From contig JADNYV010000007.1 of NCBI GenBank assembly GCA_015501055.1, positions 372,001-436,000 of the forward strand: a DNA stretch of 64,000 bases, written 5' to 3'. Made by a program: the position numbers and the translations under genes. The notes beneath the pieces were generated by a model, which saw only the letters and a program-made list of their open reading frames with translations, had not been told where the DNA came from and ran no database searches. Origin of the DNA: Mucidula mucida. Its lineage: Eukaryota > Basidiomycota > Agaricomycetes > Agaricales > Physalacriaceae. Below, one piece after another: positions 46,059 to 58,080 of this stretch (within the stretch, counting starts at the first letter, position 1; each line of letters opens with the position of its first letter).

Positions 46059-47815
46059 CTACCGCAGGAGGAGCTTGTCGAGTAAGGTCCTCTCTTGTAT
46101 ATCTCTACTTTTGCCACGAATGGCCCAGATACCCCAATTGGTCTTGACCATGACGCGAGGGTCAAAGTCTGCGACTTCCCACTTCTCGCTCCCAAACGGA
46201 TTCGGGCCAGGCGTCAGTACCCACTCAAACTCGCCCGCGACGCCAGGCGCCGTGGCAAGGGACTTGATGTCGCGTTCGACATCGGCGGGGGAGAAGCCTG
46301 TAACGAATATAGGGCATTTCGACGCTAAGAGCATGGGGAGAACGGGACCCCATTCGGTGGGGGATGAGATCTGGAGAAGGGGTTCGCCATTCTCGTCCAT
46401 CGACGACTGAGACGGGAAGCCAAAGCCAGGCGAAAAGACGAAAAACACATCGCTATAAGGGTCTAGCGTTTCTTCAAAGAGGTGATGCACGTCTTTGTAG
46501 TTGGTTTGTAGACCGGTAAAGGTCATCTGGTATGTATACGGTGTAGTGTAAGACGGGACACTGTATCGATTCATGGATGCCCGAGTACGCTTTTGAGGAA
46601 CGATTGTCGCGGGGATTTCAGGCTGGTAGATGTTGGGAACGTAGAGAGGCTTGTCCTCTTTGGCTTGAGTAACCTCAGTTGATGTGGGGTTCTGACTTTG
46701 TGTCGTCATATTTCACCTCCACTTTCGCGCCGTCTACAGCGGATTCCGTGCCATCTGTGCTTTCTACCTTGGAGTTATCTGCAGCAGCTGCATTCCCACC
46801 TCCAGAGGATGGTGTCCCCTCCGGCTTCGCTTGAGGATACTGAACATCCTTGGGGAGCGAAACCTGCGGACCAACGAAGAAAAGGTTGAAATTGGCGGAC
46901 GGAAACAGAAATCCAAGCTGTTCCCAGATATGCGGGGGCAAGGACGACTCTGCACGCGCTCCGAGAATGAAAATACGGACTTGAGGCTTGCCCACCGTTG
47001 CTACCTGATTATCTGGGGCACCAATCGGGACGTGTAATGTAGAACGAATAGCTAAATAGCACATGAGGAGATTGTAACAAGGAATCAAGTGATTTGCCTG
47101 ACCTGCCATTGACCGACTACCCTCTGGCGTCAGTCGCTGGTTATTCAGCATGAGACTGCTAAACTGGTGCAGTACGCCTCCAATGGTGACAGGATAGCTA
47201 AGCAGTTTGCTGAGATGCCGACGTGACCGTGCGGTGTCGATGGACGGATGGCCGCGCGTGTACCAGTAGACATCCCAGTTGGAGAACGACACGGCCTCTT
47301 CGTATCCCTGCGGTCCTGTAAACGATATCAGACGTGTTCATCGCCGTAGACAGTAAACACACACCGGGCATCTCAAACTCCCATATACGCCGCCCACTGC
47401 GCAGGTCATGCTCATCTTCGTTCGCCTCGCGTAACCGTGCACAGTACTTTTCGTGCTCCTTGTCCTCCTTCCAGTGCTCCTCCGAGCAGTGCGTCGGCCA
47501 GCCACAGTCGGGGCATTCAAATTTGACAGTCTTGGGCTGGGCCGCGATGGGAGCGTAGTTTTGGTGGTCGTGCGAGGCGCAGACGGGACAGGGCGCCATC
47601 GCCTGGATGACCTCGCCGCGCGCGCGCACCGCGGGCATCGGCGACTTTGAAAAGGCATGGAACAGGTTGTCCTCGGTCAATAACGGCACCGGCTCTGGAG
47701 GCTCAATTTGCGCGGTTTTCTTTTTGCGTAAAAAGGAGAAAAAGGTGCGGTTTGGAGGGAGTAGGCGGACGGCGACGCGTCGCGAGCAGAGCGTCCGTGA
47801 CAGCGACAAAGCCAT
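46059..47815 (-). CDS. MSS51: MSS51-like mitochondrial COX1 translational regulator
   Basis: In yeast Mss51 activates translation of COX1 mRNA in mitochondria and binds newly made Cox1. The start MALSLSRTLCSRRVAVRLLP (47815) looks like a mitochondrial targeting peptide. The zinc-finger region has CPVCASHDHQNY, FECPDCGWPTHCSEEHW and KEHEKYCARL, a MYND-like Cys/His pattern. The two Cys-Pro dipeptides resemble the haem-regulatory CPx motifs known in yeast Mss51. The rest reads SFSNWDVYWYTRGHPSIDTA, HLSKLLSYPVTIGGVLHQ, LFFVGPQVSLP and DVFFVFSPGFGFPS, ending LLDKLLLR. A 43-nt intron near 46670-46710 restores the frame across an acidic, low-complexity insertion. The gene is divergent from HIS3. Confidence 0.88.
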
Positions 47816-47886
47816 CGGGGACGCTGCCTGTAGAGGGCAGAGGCTGACTTGGGTGTGACTGTTTTCGTCTGTTGCTCTCGACCGTC
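47816..47886. promoter_or_regulatory. 71-bp bidirectional promoter between MSS51 and HIS3
   Basis: The start codons of the two divergent genes are 71 bp apart, so both core promoters must fit here or overlap the coding regions. I see no TGACTC element of the kind that yeast Gcn4 uses at amino-acid biosynthesis genes. Confidence 0.6.
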
Positions 47887-48697
47887 ATGTCTGCCAGAAC
47901 GGCCTCGATCTCGCGCAAAACAAGCGAAACTGAAATAGAGGTCTTCCTCAACCTCGACTGCACACCTGGCTCGGGCGTAGCGCAGACTATCGATGTCAAG
48001 ACTGGTATTGGCTTTCTTGACCATGTACAACGAAATACATAATACATTTTACCATCATGTTTTCTGAATTTAATTTTGTAGATGTACACAGCACTCGCAA
48101 AGCATGGAGGAATGTCTTTGACCATGAAGTGCACCGGCGATCTCTGGATAGACGACCATCACACTGCAGATATGTCCTTTGGTACTCCCGGCCAATCAGA
48201 TTGAGACGGGTTGTCATTACAGGACAGCGCCATCGCCCTCGGAGCTGCCTTTAAGCAAGCCTTGGGTGAGGTACGCGGTATTCGTCGTTACGGCACAGGT
48301 TTCGCGCCTCTGGATGAGGTTTGTCGTTTTCTTCTTTGAAACCGAACATTACACATACCTTTGCTAGGCACTTTCAAGAGCAGTCATTGACATTTGCTCG
48401 CGTCCATACTGCGTCACCGATCTTGGCCTAAAGCGCGAAAAGATTGGCGATCTCTCTACTGAGATGATCCCCCATATATTCTACTCCTTCGCCATCGCGT
48501 CGGGCGTCACACTACACGTCGATGTTCTTCGGGGAGAAAACGATCACCACCGGTATGCATATTGCCGTTACTGATGTCAACTCATCTGACTTGCTCGTAG
48601 ATCAGAGTCCGCCTTCAAGGCACTGGCTTTGGCTATACGACAGGCCATTGAAAGAACGGGTGGTTCCGACGTTCCTAGTACAAAAGGTGTTCTTTGA
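47887..48697 (+). CDS. HIS3: Imidazoleglycerol-phosphate dehydratase (histidine biosynthesis)
   Basis: Catalyses dehydration of imidazole glycerol phosphate to imidazole acetol phosphate. The start [20 protein letters not shown] (47887) is followed by [10 protein letters not shown], spliced (48025-48081) to [16 protein letters not shown]. The metal-binding motif [10 protein letters not shown] is completed only if the next intron runs from 48170 to 48220 with AT...AC ends (G/ATATGTCC ... CATTAC/AG). No GT-AG choice keeps both frame and the conserved Glu, and reading through meets a stop. The remainder is [57 protein letters not shown] and GENDHHR, then [18 protein letters not shown], ending KGVL. 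Length and motifs match the family. Introns: four. Confidence 0.92.
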
Positions 48698-49039
48698 GGA
48701 GCCTCTCTGTTTTCTCCAGCTTGTCTGTCTCAGGCACTGAGCAACTGGTTGAGCTCAGCTCTTGATTATCTCGATGCCGTATCAGAACGAAGGATTAAAT
48801 ACTGTGTGTACAAGTCAACTAGATCCACTATCATTATACAAGAAGCAGAATGTCGTAAGATTCAGTACTTGAACAGCCTTGTGGCGACATTTTTATACCA
48901 TAACTTTGGCGCCTCGATTCAAACCAATGCAATCCTAGTCAAAGATTCCGGTCGACTCCACTTGGATATATTGTTACAACAGGTATTGCATAGAGAGCGT
49001 TGAAATAGATGAATAGGATAAATATCTGCAAAAACCCAT
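48698..49039. other. Intergenic region between convergent HIS3 and CDC45
   Basis: About 340 bp between two stop codons. An 84-codon frame (48749-49003) starts with SSALDYLDAVSERR but has no recognisable family. Probably 3' untranslated regions. Confidence 0.35.
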
Positions 49040-51417
49040 CTAAGTGTCGACCGGCCCTTCACATAACGTGTCCAGGAAAAGCTTCAGATCATGCTGGTCA
49101 ATCTCCAGAACACTCGTATCAAACGACCCATGCCGTATTCTTGCATTACATCGCTCTTTAGCATCAAGAAATTGCAGTGCAAACTCGCTGGACAATCAAT
49201 CAACACACAGAACGCAAACTAAAGCGAAAAGCAACCCACTTTTTCCGCACATCTCCGAAATCCAACGCAGCCGTGACACCGACGACCATGTACGATCCCC
49301 GGCTCTCGTTCAAGCAGGCCACGACGAAGGGTAAACACTTGCGTTTGGATTTGCGCCCAAGGTTGGACCCAGTCATTCGGTCGCGGAGCGCGTCCACCAA
49401 CCACAACGCAAGCCGCGACAAAACGCCCGGGTGTGCGAAAAGGTTCAAATCGGGACCTTGAGATAGCACGACGACGTGATGACTTCGCATAGGGCGTATG
49501 TCGCGCTTATCGATAATCGATGTGCCCTGCCGTATGATGGCACGATGTAATGACATTGAGAGGTTAAGCGCCTGTCGTAAAGGAACGATGCTACAGACAA
49601 CAACATGAGTCAATAGACGCGCTCGAAGATCAAGGAACTCACTCAACCAGAGCATCATATGCCATCCAAAAGTTCTCTACCCACCACTTGACCTCTGACT
49701 TGTCCGACTCGTCATCATCCTCAAAAGTCTTGGGTTTCCCAGCCTGCGCACCGTCAGCACCAGGCGGCACGTTCTCCCGCTCATCCTCTCTTCTCCGCTT
49801 GCTCTCTCGTACGGCTGAGGGTGCCTCCCACAGCTTGCCTCCACCAAACCACTCGCCACCATTGCGCGCACCCTCAACCTCAATCTCCATCCGTACGCCA
49901 CTTGCCACATCCAGCAACGCACCAATCCCCTCAACAGCATCTGCAGCCGAAAGAGGCTGCGAGCGGTACCCAAAGCATCGCATAAAGGATGGGTATGAGA
50001 GCTCCACCATGCCATACTCTGGTGCAATGTCGTTCAATTTCTGGACTAGAACCTTTTTCAGGTCCATGTCCATGTGAGGGTACGGTTGCTGTGTCTGCGG
50101 TATGGAGAAGCCCATCTTGGCGAGTAAACCAGTGAGCTTCTTTCGACCCTTGTCCTGCCATATACCAAGTTTGCTCGCCACGTAGCTCGAGTGAAACATC
50201 GCGTCGTATAACGTCCAGTGTCGAAATAACATGAAGCGGAGTTCGTCAGTGGCTCGGATACTCGCGTCATCGGGATTTAGAGATATGAGGGCTTTATCGC
50301 CAGTAGGAGGGGGAGGATTGAGTCGAGCTACTTCGTCGTTATATACAGAGTGGAAGATGTCGTATTTCGCGCGTGATACTCGTGCAGCTGTGTATTGGTA
50401 TGTTAGTCCGAGGATAGCTAGCCAGAGGAGGTCGTTATCAACGCGTTCTAGAACGGTGGCGAGGATGTAAATGGTGGCTGCCGCGCCCTGGCCATGCCAT
50501 GTTCCAGCCATATAGTATTTGCCGAGACAGCGAGCATATTCATCACGTTCGTCGCGCGACATGCGTGGTATTCGCTGAAAAACGGTTAAGAGCTGATTGT
50601 AAAGGTGCACAACATTGACACACCTCATCGTCCGTCCGCCGCCGCTTGCCACTTTCGTTTCCGTCGCCTAATGACCGCCGCTTTCTTGATGGACCAGCCT
50701 CTGATTCATAGTCGTCTTCTTGGTCGTCATCTTCAGGTGGGTCGTCGTCGTCGTCTGAGTCTTCGTCCGAATCTGGTTCCGGGTCAAACTGAAAGCGCGT
50801 TTAGACAATGATAAAGCAGCTGGGAGCGGATACACACCATCATTGCCTCCCAGGCCTTCTGTTCGTCCTTGAGGCGGTCTGCGTCGCCGTCGTCCCAAAC
50901 CACGATACGATCTCCATTCTCCCCACCACCAAATAAACTGGACAAATTTTGCGGTCGAGCAGAATCGATGACATGCACCGTCATTTGCGTGTTGAAGCCA
51001 CCGAACCATTCGTCGGAAGGCAAGTCTTGAATTCCTCCCATATTCAATAGTATTAATGTGTGCAACTATACACAATCAGTAACGACAAGCAGAGTGTTTG
51101 CTCAACGGACGCACCTCCGGTATTGTCATCAAGTCATCTCTAACGACATGCAGCTCCGAGATACCAGACACGGGTATTATGCGGTACAGAACGTCGTCCT
51201 GCCTGAAGAGAGCCGCGAGCATCCTGGCGGCACAAAGTGCGTCGACATCGGGAGCAACGAGCATGACGACTGACGATGCGGAGGTCAAAGGTGAGCGTCG
51301 GTGTGCAGTGAGGATAGAGTTGTAGGCATCGCCGTACGACTTGCGCGTTGCTGTCGCGAGCTGAGGTGGCGGAATAAACACCATGACGGCGGGACGATTG
51401 AAACTTGTGACTGCCAT
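49040..51417 (-). CDS. CDC45: CDC45, replication initiation and CMG helicase subunit
   Basis: CDC45 joins MCM2-7 and GINS to form the replicative helicase. The start MAVTSFNRPAVMVFIPPPQ (51417) is followed by VVMLVAPDVDALCAARMLA, ALFRQDDVLYRIIPVSG and HTLILLNMGGIQDLPSDEWF, the N-terminal DHH-like domain. Next come MTVHVIDSARPQNLSSLFGG, an acidic linker (DSDEDSDDDDDPPEDDDQ) and a Lys/Arg patch. The long exon includes GQGAAATIYILATVLERVDN, DDLLWLAI-like context, TLYDAMFHSSYVASKLGIW and MVELSYPSFMRCFGY. The last exons contain RDIRPMRSHHVVVLSQGPDL, FVVACLNESRGSYMVVGVT and FALQFLDAKERCNARIRHG, ending EGPVDT at 49040. The frame is intact. Confidence 0.93.
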
Positions 51418-52336
51418 CAACAAATGGTCGCGTCAGCACGTGATCGAGCACGGGTTTTTGCCCCTTTGGTTCACGCGGTGGACCTTTGTTCTGGGATCTC
51501 AAGCCTAGCTGCCTGGGAAAGAATTACACTCCCTTGAATCCTGCCAGTCCACCTCAGACTCCTCCTTCGCCCCTTTCTCGGACCTCCCTCGGAGGCCTTC
51601 GGCGTTCTTGGCTTCCGATGGCAGCGACAACCCTTGGGTTGCACTATCATCAATCCGGACTGATGCACATTCATAGATGGAGGTGGCGTAGATGTCTGAA
51701 ACGGATTACTGCGGCTTTCATACTACGGGAGACTGACATCCAACGAATTGGACGAGCCTCTCTGCACATTTCCTAACCTTCTTCAGGAACCTAGCTACTA
51801 TCGCGAAACTTGTACTCTCGACGGTCTCGTCTACCCGCAGTTTCAATGAAATGTACGCGTACAAATCTAAAGGCACAGACTCCGCAGCGTCGATCTCAAG
51901 ATCAAACGCGTGCAAATAAACGAATCCACTCTTCCCTCGTCGTTTCATCAAATTCATGTGAATGCCTTGATCTCGTCTCCTCCGTGGCGCCTCGTTGGGA
52001 CGAAGCAGCTGGGCACCTCTTCTCATACAGTGACACGATAGCGGCTTCCTACGCGCGTTCAGGGTGGCGGGAATTATCTCCAACTCGCGAACAGGCGTCA
52101 AACCCCTCCTAGCTGACTAAACATCCAAGGCGATGCTCCTGCCAGTGGTAAACGTCGCAGATAGAGCGAATACGTTAGTCGACACATTACGACTGCGCGA
52201 GGCAGGGACTGGTGAAACATCAAAATGCGTAGTGCAGCGGTTTAAATAGGACGTGCCTTTCATCGATGGTCACTATCTTCATTCTCACCTTCGTCCTTGT
52301 CTTTTCTCTTCTCTACTTCACTCTTCTACGACAGGA
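51418..52336. other. Region upstream of the RTA1-like gene, left part of the RTA1 duplication
   Basis: About 920 bp. Frames of up to 127 codons are present but none is recognised. From about 51960 rightward the sequence resembles 57.77-58.08 kb (shared CATCCAAGGCGATGCTC, GTGGTAAAC, TAAATAGGACGTGCCT). So the promoter was duplicated with the RTA1-like gene, and TTTAAATAGG/TTAAATAGG may be its TATA element. Confidence 0.5.
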
Positions 52337-53718
52337 TGTCTTTTTTCAATTGTGAGTCCATCATATCCGACTCTGGCTTTCGAAGGCTTATGTGGCGTGC
52401 CCCATCGCAGTTACACAAATTCTTGCAGACGCGTCTGTGGACGCTGATGAATCGCAGTATGGGGATTACGTTCCCAGCCGTGCTGTTAGCTACATTTTCG
52501 TGATTCTTTTCGCGCTCTCCACGTGTGAGTTTATGTCCTTCATTCTGCCTGAATCGATACTGACCTTTAAACAAGTGGCTCACCTGGGTCAAGGCCTATA
52601 CGCCCGCATGTGGTGGACCATCCCAACTATTCTGCTGGCTGGATGTCTAGAGGTGCTCGGTTGGAGCGGACGCCTATGGTCTAGCTTTTCGCCTACTCTG
52701 CAGGACCCGTACATGATTCAGTGAGTATCATCTCAGAGGCGATCCAGTAGCATCGCCTCACACTGTTCGTGAAGAATTGTCTGCACCATCATTGGCCCGA
52801 CACCTCTGGTTGCTGCCAACTTCATAATACTGGGCGCCATCATCCGCATCCTAGGACCCATGTACAGCCGTCTGGGGCCTCGCAACTGTAAGTGACAACA
52901 ACGTCCGATTCACACCGCGCGGTTGCTTATCCTTGGTTTCACGCTTAGACTCCCGCGTCTTTCTTAGCTGTGTTCGTCTTCGTTTCTTGAGTGATCCTGC
53001 AACGCGTCTGATCGTCGACAATATATAGGACATCATCTCCCTGGTTGTTCAGGGCGCCGGAGGAGGGATTGCGGCAAGTGCCAGTGACCTTGATGGCGCA
53101 AACCTGGGTGGAAACATCATGCTTGGTGGTATCGTCTTTCAACTCGGTGAGTCAGCTATTAGCTTGAGAATAATCCGGCGACTAAATACGGTTCCAGTGA
53201 TAATTGTGCTCTACTCGATTATGTCCACGGAGTTCCTGTTCCGCTACGTTCACGACAGGCCAGTCGGCGGCTTGAAACCTGCGAGCCAGAGTCAGGCAAC
53301 GCTTGGAGGCGCCGAGTCCCGCGGGGAGATGGACACCAAAACCAAGATCATGGTCGCTGGATTAGGTTTCAATATCCTGTGTTTGTTCATTCGGTACGTC
53401 TCTCGTCAGTGTATCGACAGTGTGCTAATTTGCTCCCGTGTACTAGTGCTGTCTACCGTACCATCGAATTATCCGATGGGTGGAACGGACGTGTCATCAA
53501 CACGGAGGTGTACTTCAGTAAGACAGTTCTTCACAAATCGCGCCAGTGATTTACTTTGATGTGTAGACGTTCTTGACGGCGCCATGGTTGTGCTAGCCAT
53601 GTACACCTTCAACTTTGCACACCCGGGACACCTCATCGGGCGGGATATGGGCAAGTCTTTGTCGAAGAAGGACCGCAGTTCCCTCGAGTTGGAGACTGTA
53701 CAGACTGGGAGGGTCTGA
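52337..53718 (+). CDS. RTA1-like multi-pass membrane protein, parent copy with frame problems
   Basis: RTA1-family proteins are seven-helix membrane proteins linked in yeast to lipid movement and drug resistance. The start MSFFNCESIISDSG is followed after a shift near 52384 (one base missing in CGAAGG) by AYVACPIAVTQILADASVDA. Then YVPSRAVSYIFVILFALSTC is spliced to MWWTIPTILLAGCLEVLGWS and GRLWSSFSPTLQDPYMIQ. The family core TICTIIGPTPLVAANFIILG and IISLVVQGAGGGIAAS follows, later IVLYSIMSTEFLFRYVHDRP and GLGFNILCLFIRAVYRTIEL, ending TVQTGRV. Between 52.95 and 53.04 kb no clean splice joins the exons, and a TGA stands where the second copy has TGT. The gene may be decaying or carry errors. 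Confidence 0.7.
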
Positions 53719-53994
53719 AGTCGGGAGGTTGTTTTTTCAGAAGTTGCATTTTAAATTATTCATTTGTATACCATGGACATTCATTCATAGAGATATCGTT
53801 GATGATGATAGAAGACGAGACTCGTCATGAAAAGATGATTACAGCCCAGTTCGCGCACCGGCATGGTTTAGTTATACTTACATCTACTAAAGCAGCTATA
53901 CAGGTTCAATGAGTTTTGTCATAGATGAAGCCTGCGAGAGAACTGCTTTCGAGTATCAGGCTACAGACCGGAACGACATGAGGAGCCACGACTA

Positions 53995-56850
53995 GTAGGG
54001 ACTTGACGAAATAGACCTAGCCTGTTAACTTACTTCTTGACTCAGTTCTGGCGCGTACCTAGCATGAGCATACACCGAAACTTCGATCGGATCGTTAATG
54101 GAGGGCCGTGAGCATCGTCGATGTCGGGAACGAACAGGATGATGCGGCGCAACGAGGATGTAATTGTGGGTGCCACCGTCGCCGAGGTGGCGAAATACAA
54201 ATCATCACGGCGGCATGGCATCCGGCGTGTCACTGATTGCTGACGCACCCGTAATCAAGAAGAATTATTGTAGACTATGTGCAGATAAATAACAGGCCGA
54301 TGTGACGACTATGACAGTACTGTAAATGCGAGAGTGGTGTTGTGAAGGTATGGTGTGCCAAGAATGAAAGCAATAAACAAATCTGAAAGCAAGTTGCAAA
54401 GCGAGAGGACCAGAATATGAACAAGAGATCTACGCAATAGAGGAACGAGATGCAATGGCGACGAGCTTCTTCGGGACCAAAATGTGGAAATGTCCATTCG
54501 CCGTCGTCTTCCCCTCGAAAACGTTGTGCTCGCCCTCCATCTTGAGACTCGACACGAGGTGGTTGAGCGCATTGACTTCCTACACTCGATTATCAACAAA
54601 TAACCGTCACGACAATGTAAGGCGACTTGCCTCGTCAGTGGGAATCTTCTTGTCCACTACAAATCGGCGCAGGAGAGCAATATCCGAAGCAGAGAGAGCC
54701 GGTTCTGCCACCGAAAGTGTCCGTCGAGCACTTTCTTGACTCGAGCGGGAAGGCACTCCGTTCGGTTCTTCCAAAACGCGCGGCCCTTTCTGAGGGTTAG
54801 ACTCCGTCAGGGAGGGGACACGTTTTCGCTTAAGAGGGTTCACAGCGGTCGTGCCAGAAGAATTCGGCGCGGAAGACTGAGAACACGCCATTGATACACG
54901 GTTTTACAACACATTGAGTTCTGCTTACCTTTGTGGAGGCGGTGCCTTTCTTGAGGTTTTTCGCTGGGCCATCCAAGACAGCTTGATCGGCTTGCTGAAG
55001 AGCCTCAGGACCAAACCACTCCTCCGCGCGCTGTAAAAAGTGTTCTGTGACCGACGTGTACTGCGGTCTGCGAAGAACGACCGGCGCTGGAGCCTCGCCC
55101 GACACCGGAGGGAGCTCATAGGCTTGCAAAGGCGGAGTAGCCCAATCCTTCTGGTACGCATGCGTAGCATATTCCGTATCAAGATACTCATCTAAATCAT
55201 CCGTAGCCGTCTTGAGTTCAACGGTATGGGCAGCGTGATATCGCGGTAGTTGAGCGACACGGAGACTGGCTCTTGGCTCGCGCTCTGGAATTGGACGCGA
55301 AGGCGACGAGGGTGGTTCTGGTGTATCGGAGTCTGACCCGGACGTGCCTTCCAGGAAAAGACTCGAACGCCCGGGGCGAACTCGATAGGTACTATAGGAA
55401 GGAGACGAGATGGATTCATCTTCGTTCGCTGCAAATGCATTGGCAAGAGCGTCGACAATGCTTCCGGTGAAGGCCATTCCATTCTGTGCATGGGTTGGTG
55501 CTTCTCTTTCATCCAGTCTTCCCGTCTCGTGTACTGCAGCCTGAGAAGGAAGATGGACACTGTGTGGATATGCGAAGGTCAGCATCTCGTCGTCGCTTTC
55601 CGCCGGTTCAGATGAGGCAGCCGTAACGTCTGTATGACATTCTCTAGCGACCTCGGGGCTAATCAACTCGAGAATTTCCTCTTCGCCGTTGACCTCTTCT
55701 GCAGGAAGACGAGCCCCCAGTGCAGATGAGATACAATCAGCAAGTGGGAGAGCATCACCGGCAAACGAAGCAGTAGACCAGTCTCGTGTTTTGTGCGCGG
55801 TCGGCCCAGAACTAGCATTGATGACATGTATACCTCCTTCGCGACCCAGATGGATAGAGTTACGAGACGATGCAGAGTGCGGCGTAGATAGTCTAGGAAC
55901 AACGACGCCCAAGAACTTCGAGGAAGAGCTAATGGAAGATGCATTGCCGGAGCTACTTCGGCCCGCGTTCCGCGAGGACATTCCTAATTTGGAAGCCTTC
56001 CCGGATTCAGTGGCGCGTGCGTCGTCAATGGTCGCGCTCGACGGCGCGTTATCGTGGTCTAACAACGCAAGTGAGAAGTACTGTCTCGGTGACGTATCCG
56101 AGATTGAAAGTGCTTACCTCGCATGCTTGAGCTACCACTTGAGGCCAATGATAGGTGATCCATGATGTCACTGCAGCACAACGGGGACCTGCTGTGCTCT
56201 GCAAGAGCCCGAGTGGCAATGTTTGGCGGTGAAAGGGAGTTGTCACTATAATGAAACAATTTGTCAGTTCCTGAATGACGAGTATGAAAAGGATACAGAA
56301 TGAAGAAAGATGCTACTATGTAAAGTGTAGGCGCTTGCAACTGCATCCTCTCAATATGAGAGAATCATCATGGTTAAAACATGCAGTTACTACTCTAGGC
56401 GCTTTGTGGAGAAAAGATTAAGAAAAATGAATAGAATACTACTTGGGCAGCACACTCATTATGAACCAAACAACAAGATTTGCACCGTGTTTTATAAGCC
56501 GCTGCTACCTAGCCATGAGTGGAAGGCTCCTCATAGGCTGAAGCACCCTTCATGTAGATATAATAGACACTACACTCAATGCCAAGAAAAGTGCTTACAG
56601 AGAAGCAAGTACTTACATGCAACCAAAACACAGTAGCGTGAATACAAGCAGCAGGATAAAACCTAAGAGCCTTGGGCTGATGCTTGACACAGATGAAAGC
56701 AAGAGTTAGACGTGGTGAGAGAAGCGGAAAGTTGTTTGGTCCTGTTTACCATTTTATATGCAGTGGAAGTTTCTCACGATTGAAGAAACTTCAAGGAAGT
56801 AAATTACAAAACAATGCATGAGTTACAACAAGAAAGTGAATACTGTACTG
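53995..56850 (-). repeat. Inverted duplicated block, copy 2 (partner 8542-11390)
   Basis: Reverse-complement partner of the block near 9-11 kb. The left end (GGTCTATTTCG on the minus strand) is 280 bp from the RTA1-like stop. The right end (ATTCACTTTCTTGTTGTAAC on the minus strand) abuts AT-rich transposon sequence. It separates the RTA1-like gene from its pseudogene copy. There are no evident terminal repeats or target duplication. Confidence 0.9.
54430..56163 (-). CDS. Ser/acid-rich protein of unknown function, copy 2 of a two-copy gene
   Basis: Paralogue of the gene at 9237-10958, with the same exon pattern: M-D-H start at 56163, large disordered exon 2, basic third exon, and the C-terminal exon after a GC-AG intron. 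Differences include a four-residue ISSS insertion after SSSGNAS and replacements such as RPTAEEVNG to RLPAEEVNG and MSNEAPAPI to VSGEAPAPV. Both copies retain full open frames, and most changes spare reading frame and splice sites. The product is not recognised. Copy 2 has no extra tandem 3' repeat. It may be a gene carried by, or hitchhiking with, a mobile segment. Confidence 0.75.
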
Positions 56851-57720
56851 TTTCAACTGATAATTCACATACCGGGAGGGTCACAAAGCAAAGCTTCACA
56901 TAGCTAATATCATATCACGGATTTTATTTTCAGGCACACATGGCCCAAAATGGTATTTTGTGGTGCCGCTCCGAATCATCTGTGCCTGGAAACCAAAGCT
57001 GTTTGCTGTAGGTTCACCACATATCACTTTGCATGTGTGAATCTATGGTCAAAACCGTACAGTAAGTATATTGCAGAAACACAGTAAAAGAATAAAATCT
57101 TAATCCTGAGATTTGATTATGCTGTATACTGTATCATTTGTTGTCCGATTTTTGTGTGACCAAGTGATCGACAATTTATTTTCGTTGATTTCCTTATATA
57201 GAGATTACAAATACCAACACGGCACAGCTGCGTCGGAGGACGTCGGGACGTCGTCGGGGGCCCCGCCGAGGCGATTTTTGTGTGACAAAATTTCAGGGTC
57301 CTGTGACCAGTGACCAACAAAATGAACGAAGTAGAGGGGGGAAAATTAGAATTCCTACAAAGTCTAGGTGCTGCACCAAGCAGGCCAGTGCCCTTGGGAG
57401 CCTTAGGGGCCCTAATACAAAACTGATGCATGATAAGCCTACTGTACTTGATGATTGGTCATCTGCAAGACGATGAGGACTTGAACTCATCTAGGATTCT
57501 ATCAGCAAAAAAATCTACTCGATAAATGATCAGACTGCAAGGGTTTCCTTACAGCAAACTAAATACGGAAAGTCACATTCCTCAAAAGGAGATAGATTAC
57601 TACCTTCCAGAGATTCCGGGATCTAGCGCAGACACCTCGGAGCTCACAAGGTCTGTGTGGGACTCGGACTCATGGCGTACGTAACCCAAGTAAGTTTCTT
57701 CTCTACCTTCGCAGCGCCTA
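56851..57720. mobile_element. AT-rich transposon-derived island beside block copy 2
   Basis: No intact gene. On the minus strand, 57610-57560 and 57440-57350 match 7255-7290 and 7500-7590 of the first island. It also contains direct repeats of CGATTTTTGTGTGAC (about 57149 and 57272). The mariner transposase core seen beside block copy 1 is not found here, so the islands share only parts. A short stretch near 57470-57500 (GAGGACTTGAACTCATC) resembles a tRNA T arm but does not fold into a tRNA. Confidence 0.6.
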
Positions 57721-58080
57721 CTAAGGCCGTCCATTACTAAACGGCTGAGTAGCGAGATGCGCAGACTCCGAGTTTCCTCTGTGGCGCCTTTTCTCGTACA
57801 ACACGATGTCTTTGAGACGAGTCAATCACGCCGCAACGCGAATGGCATACAAACCTCAACGTCACATCCAAGGCGATGCTCTCACTCCCTAGTCACATCC
57901 AGGCGATGCTCTTACTAGTGGTAAACATCGCAAGTTGAATGTGTTGAGCCACATTTTACGACAGCGCAATCCGGGAACATCAAATCCGACGTACACTGGT
58001 TGTTAAATAGGACGTGCCTCTCGCCGACTGTCTCTGCTATCCTCATTCTCATCTGTATCCCTGTCTTTCTCTACTTTAAG

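Noticed and set aside
46660..46720. Frameshift in MSS51 between two overlapping reading frames
   Set aside because: A 43-nt GT-AG intron joins the frames exactly, giving VEVTQAKEDKPLYVP.
48170..48220. HIS3 intron as a U12-type (minor spliceosome) intron
   Set aside because: The donor ATATGTCC lacks the ATATCCTT consensus and no TTCCTTAAC-like branch site is present.
57430..57510. tRNA-like sequence with GAGGACTTGAACTCATC
   Set aside because: Only a T-arm-like piece is present; no acceptor, D or anticodon stem could be formed.
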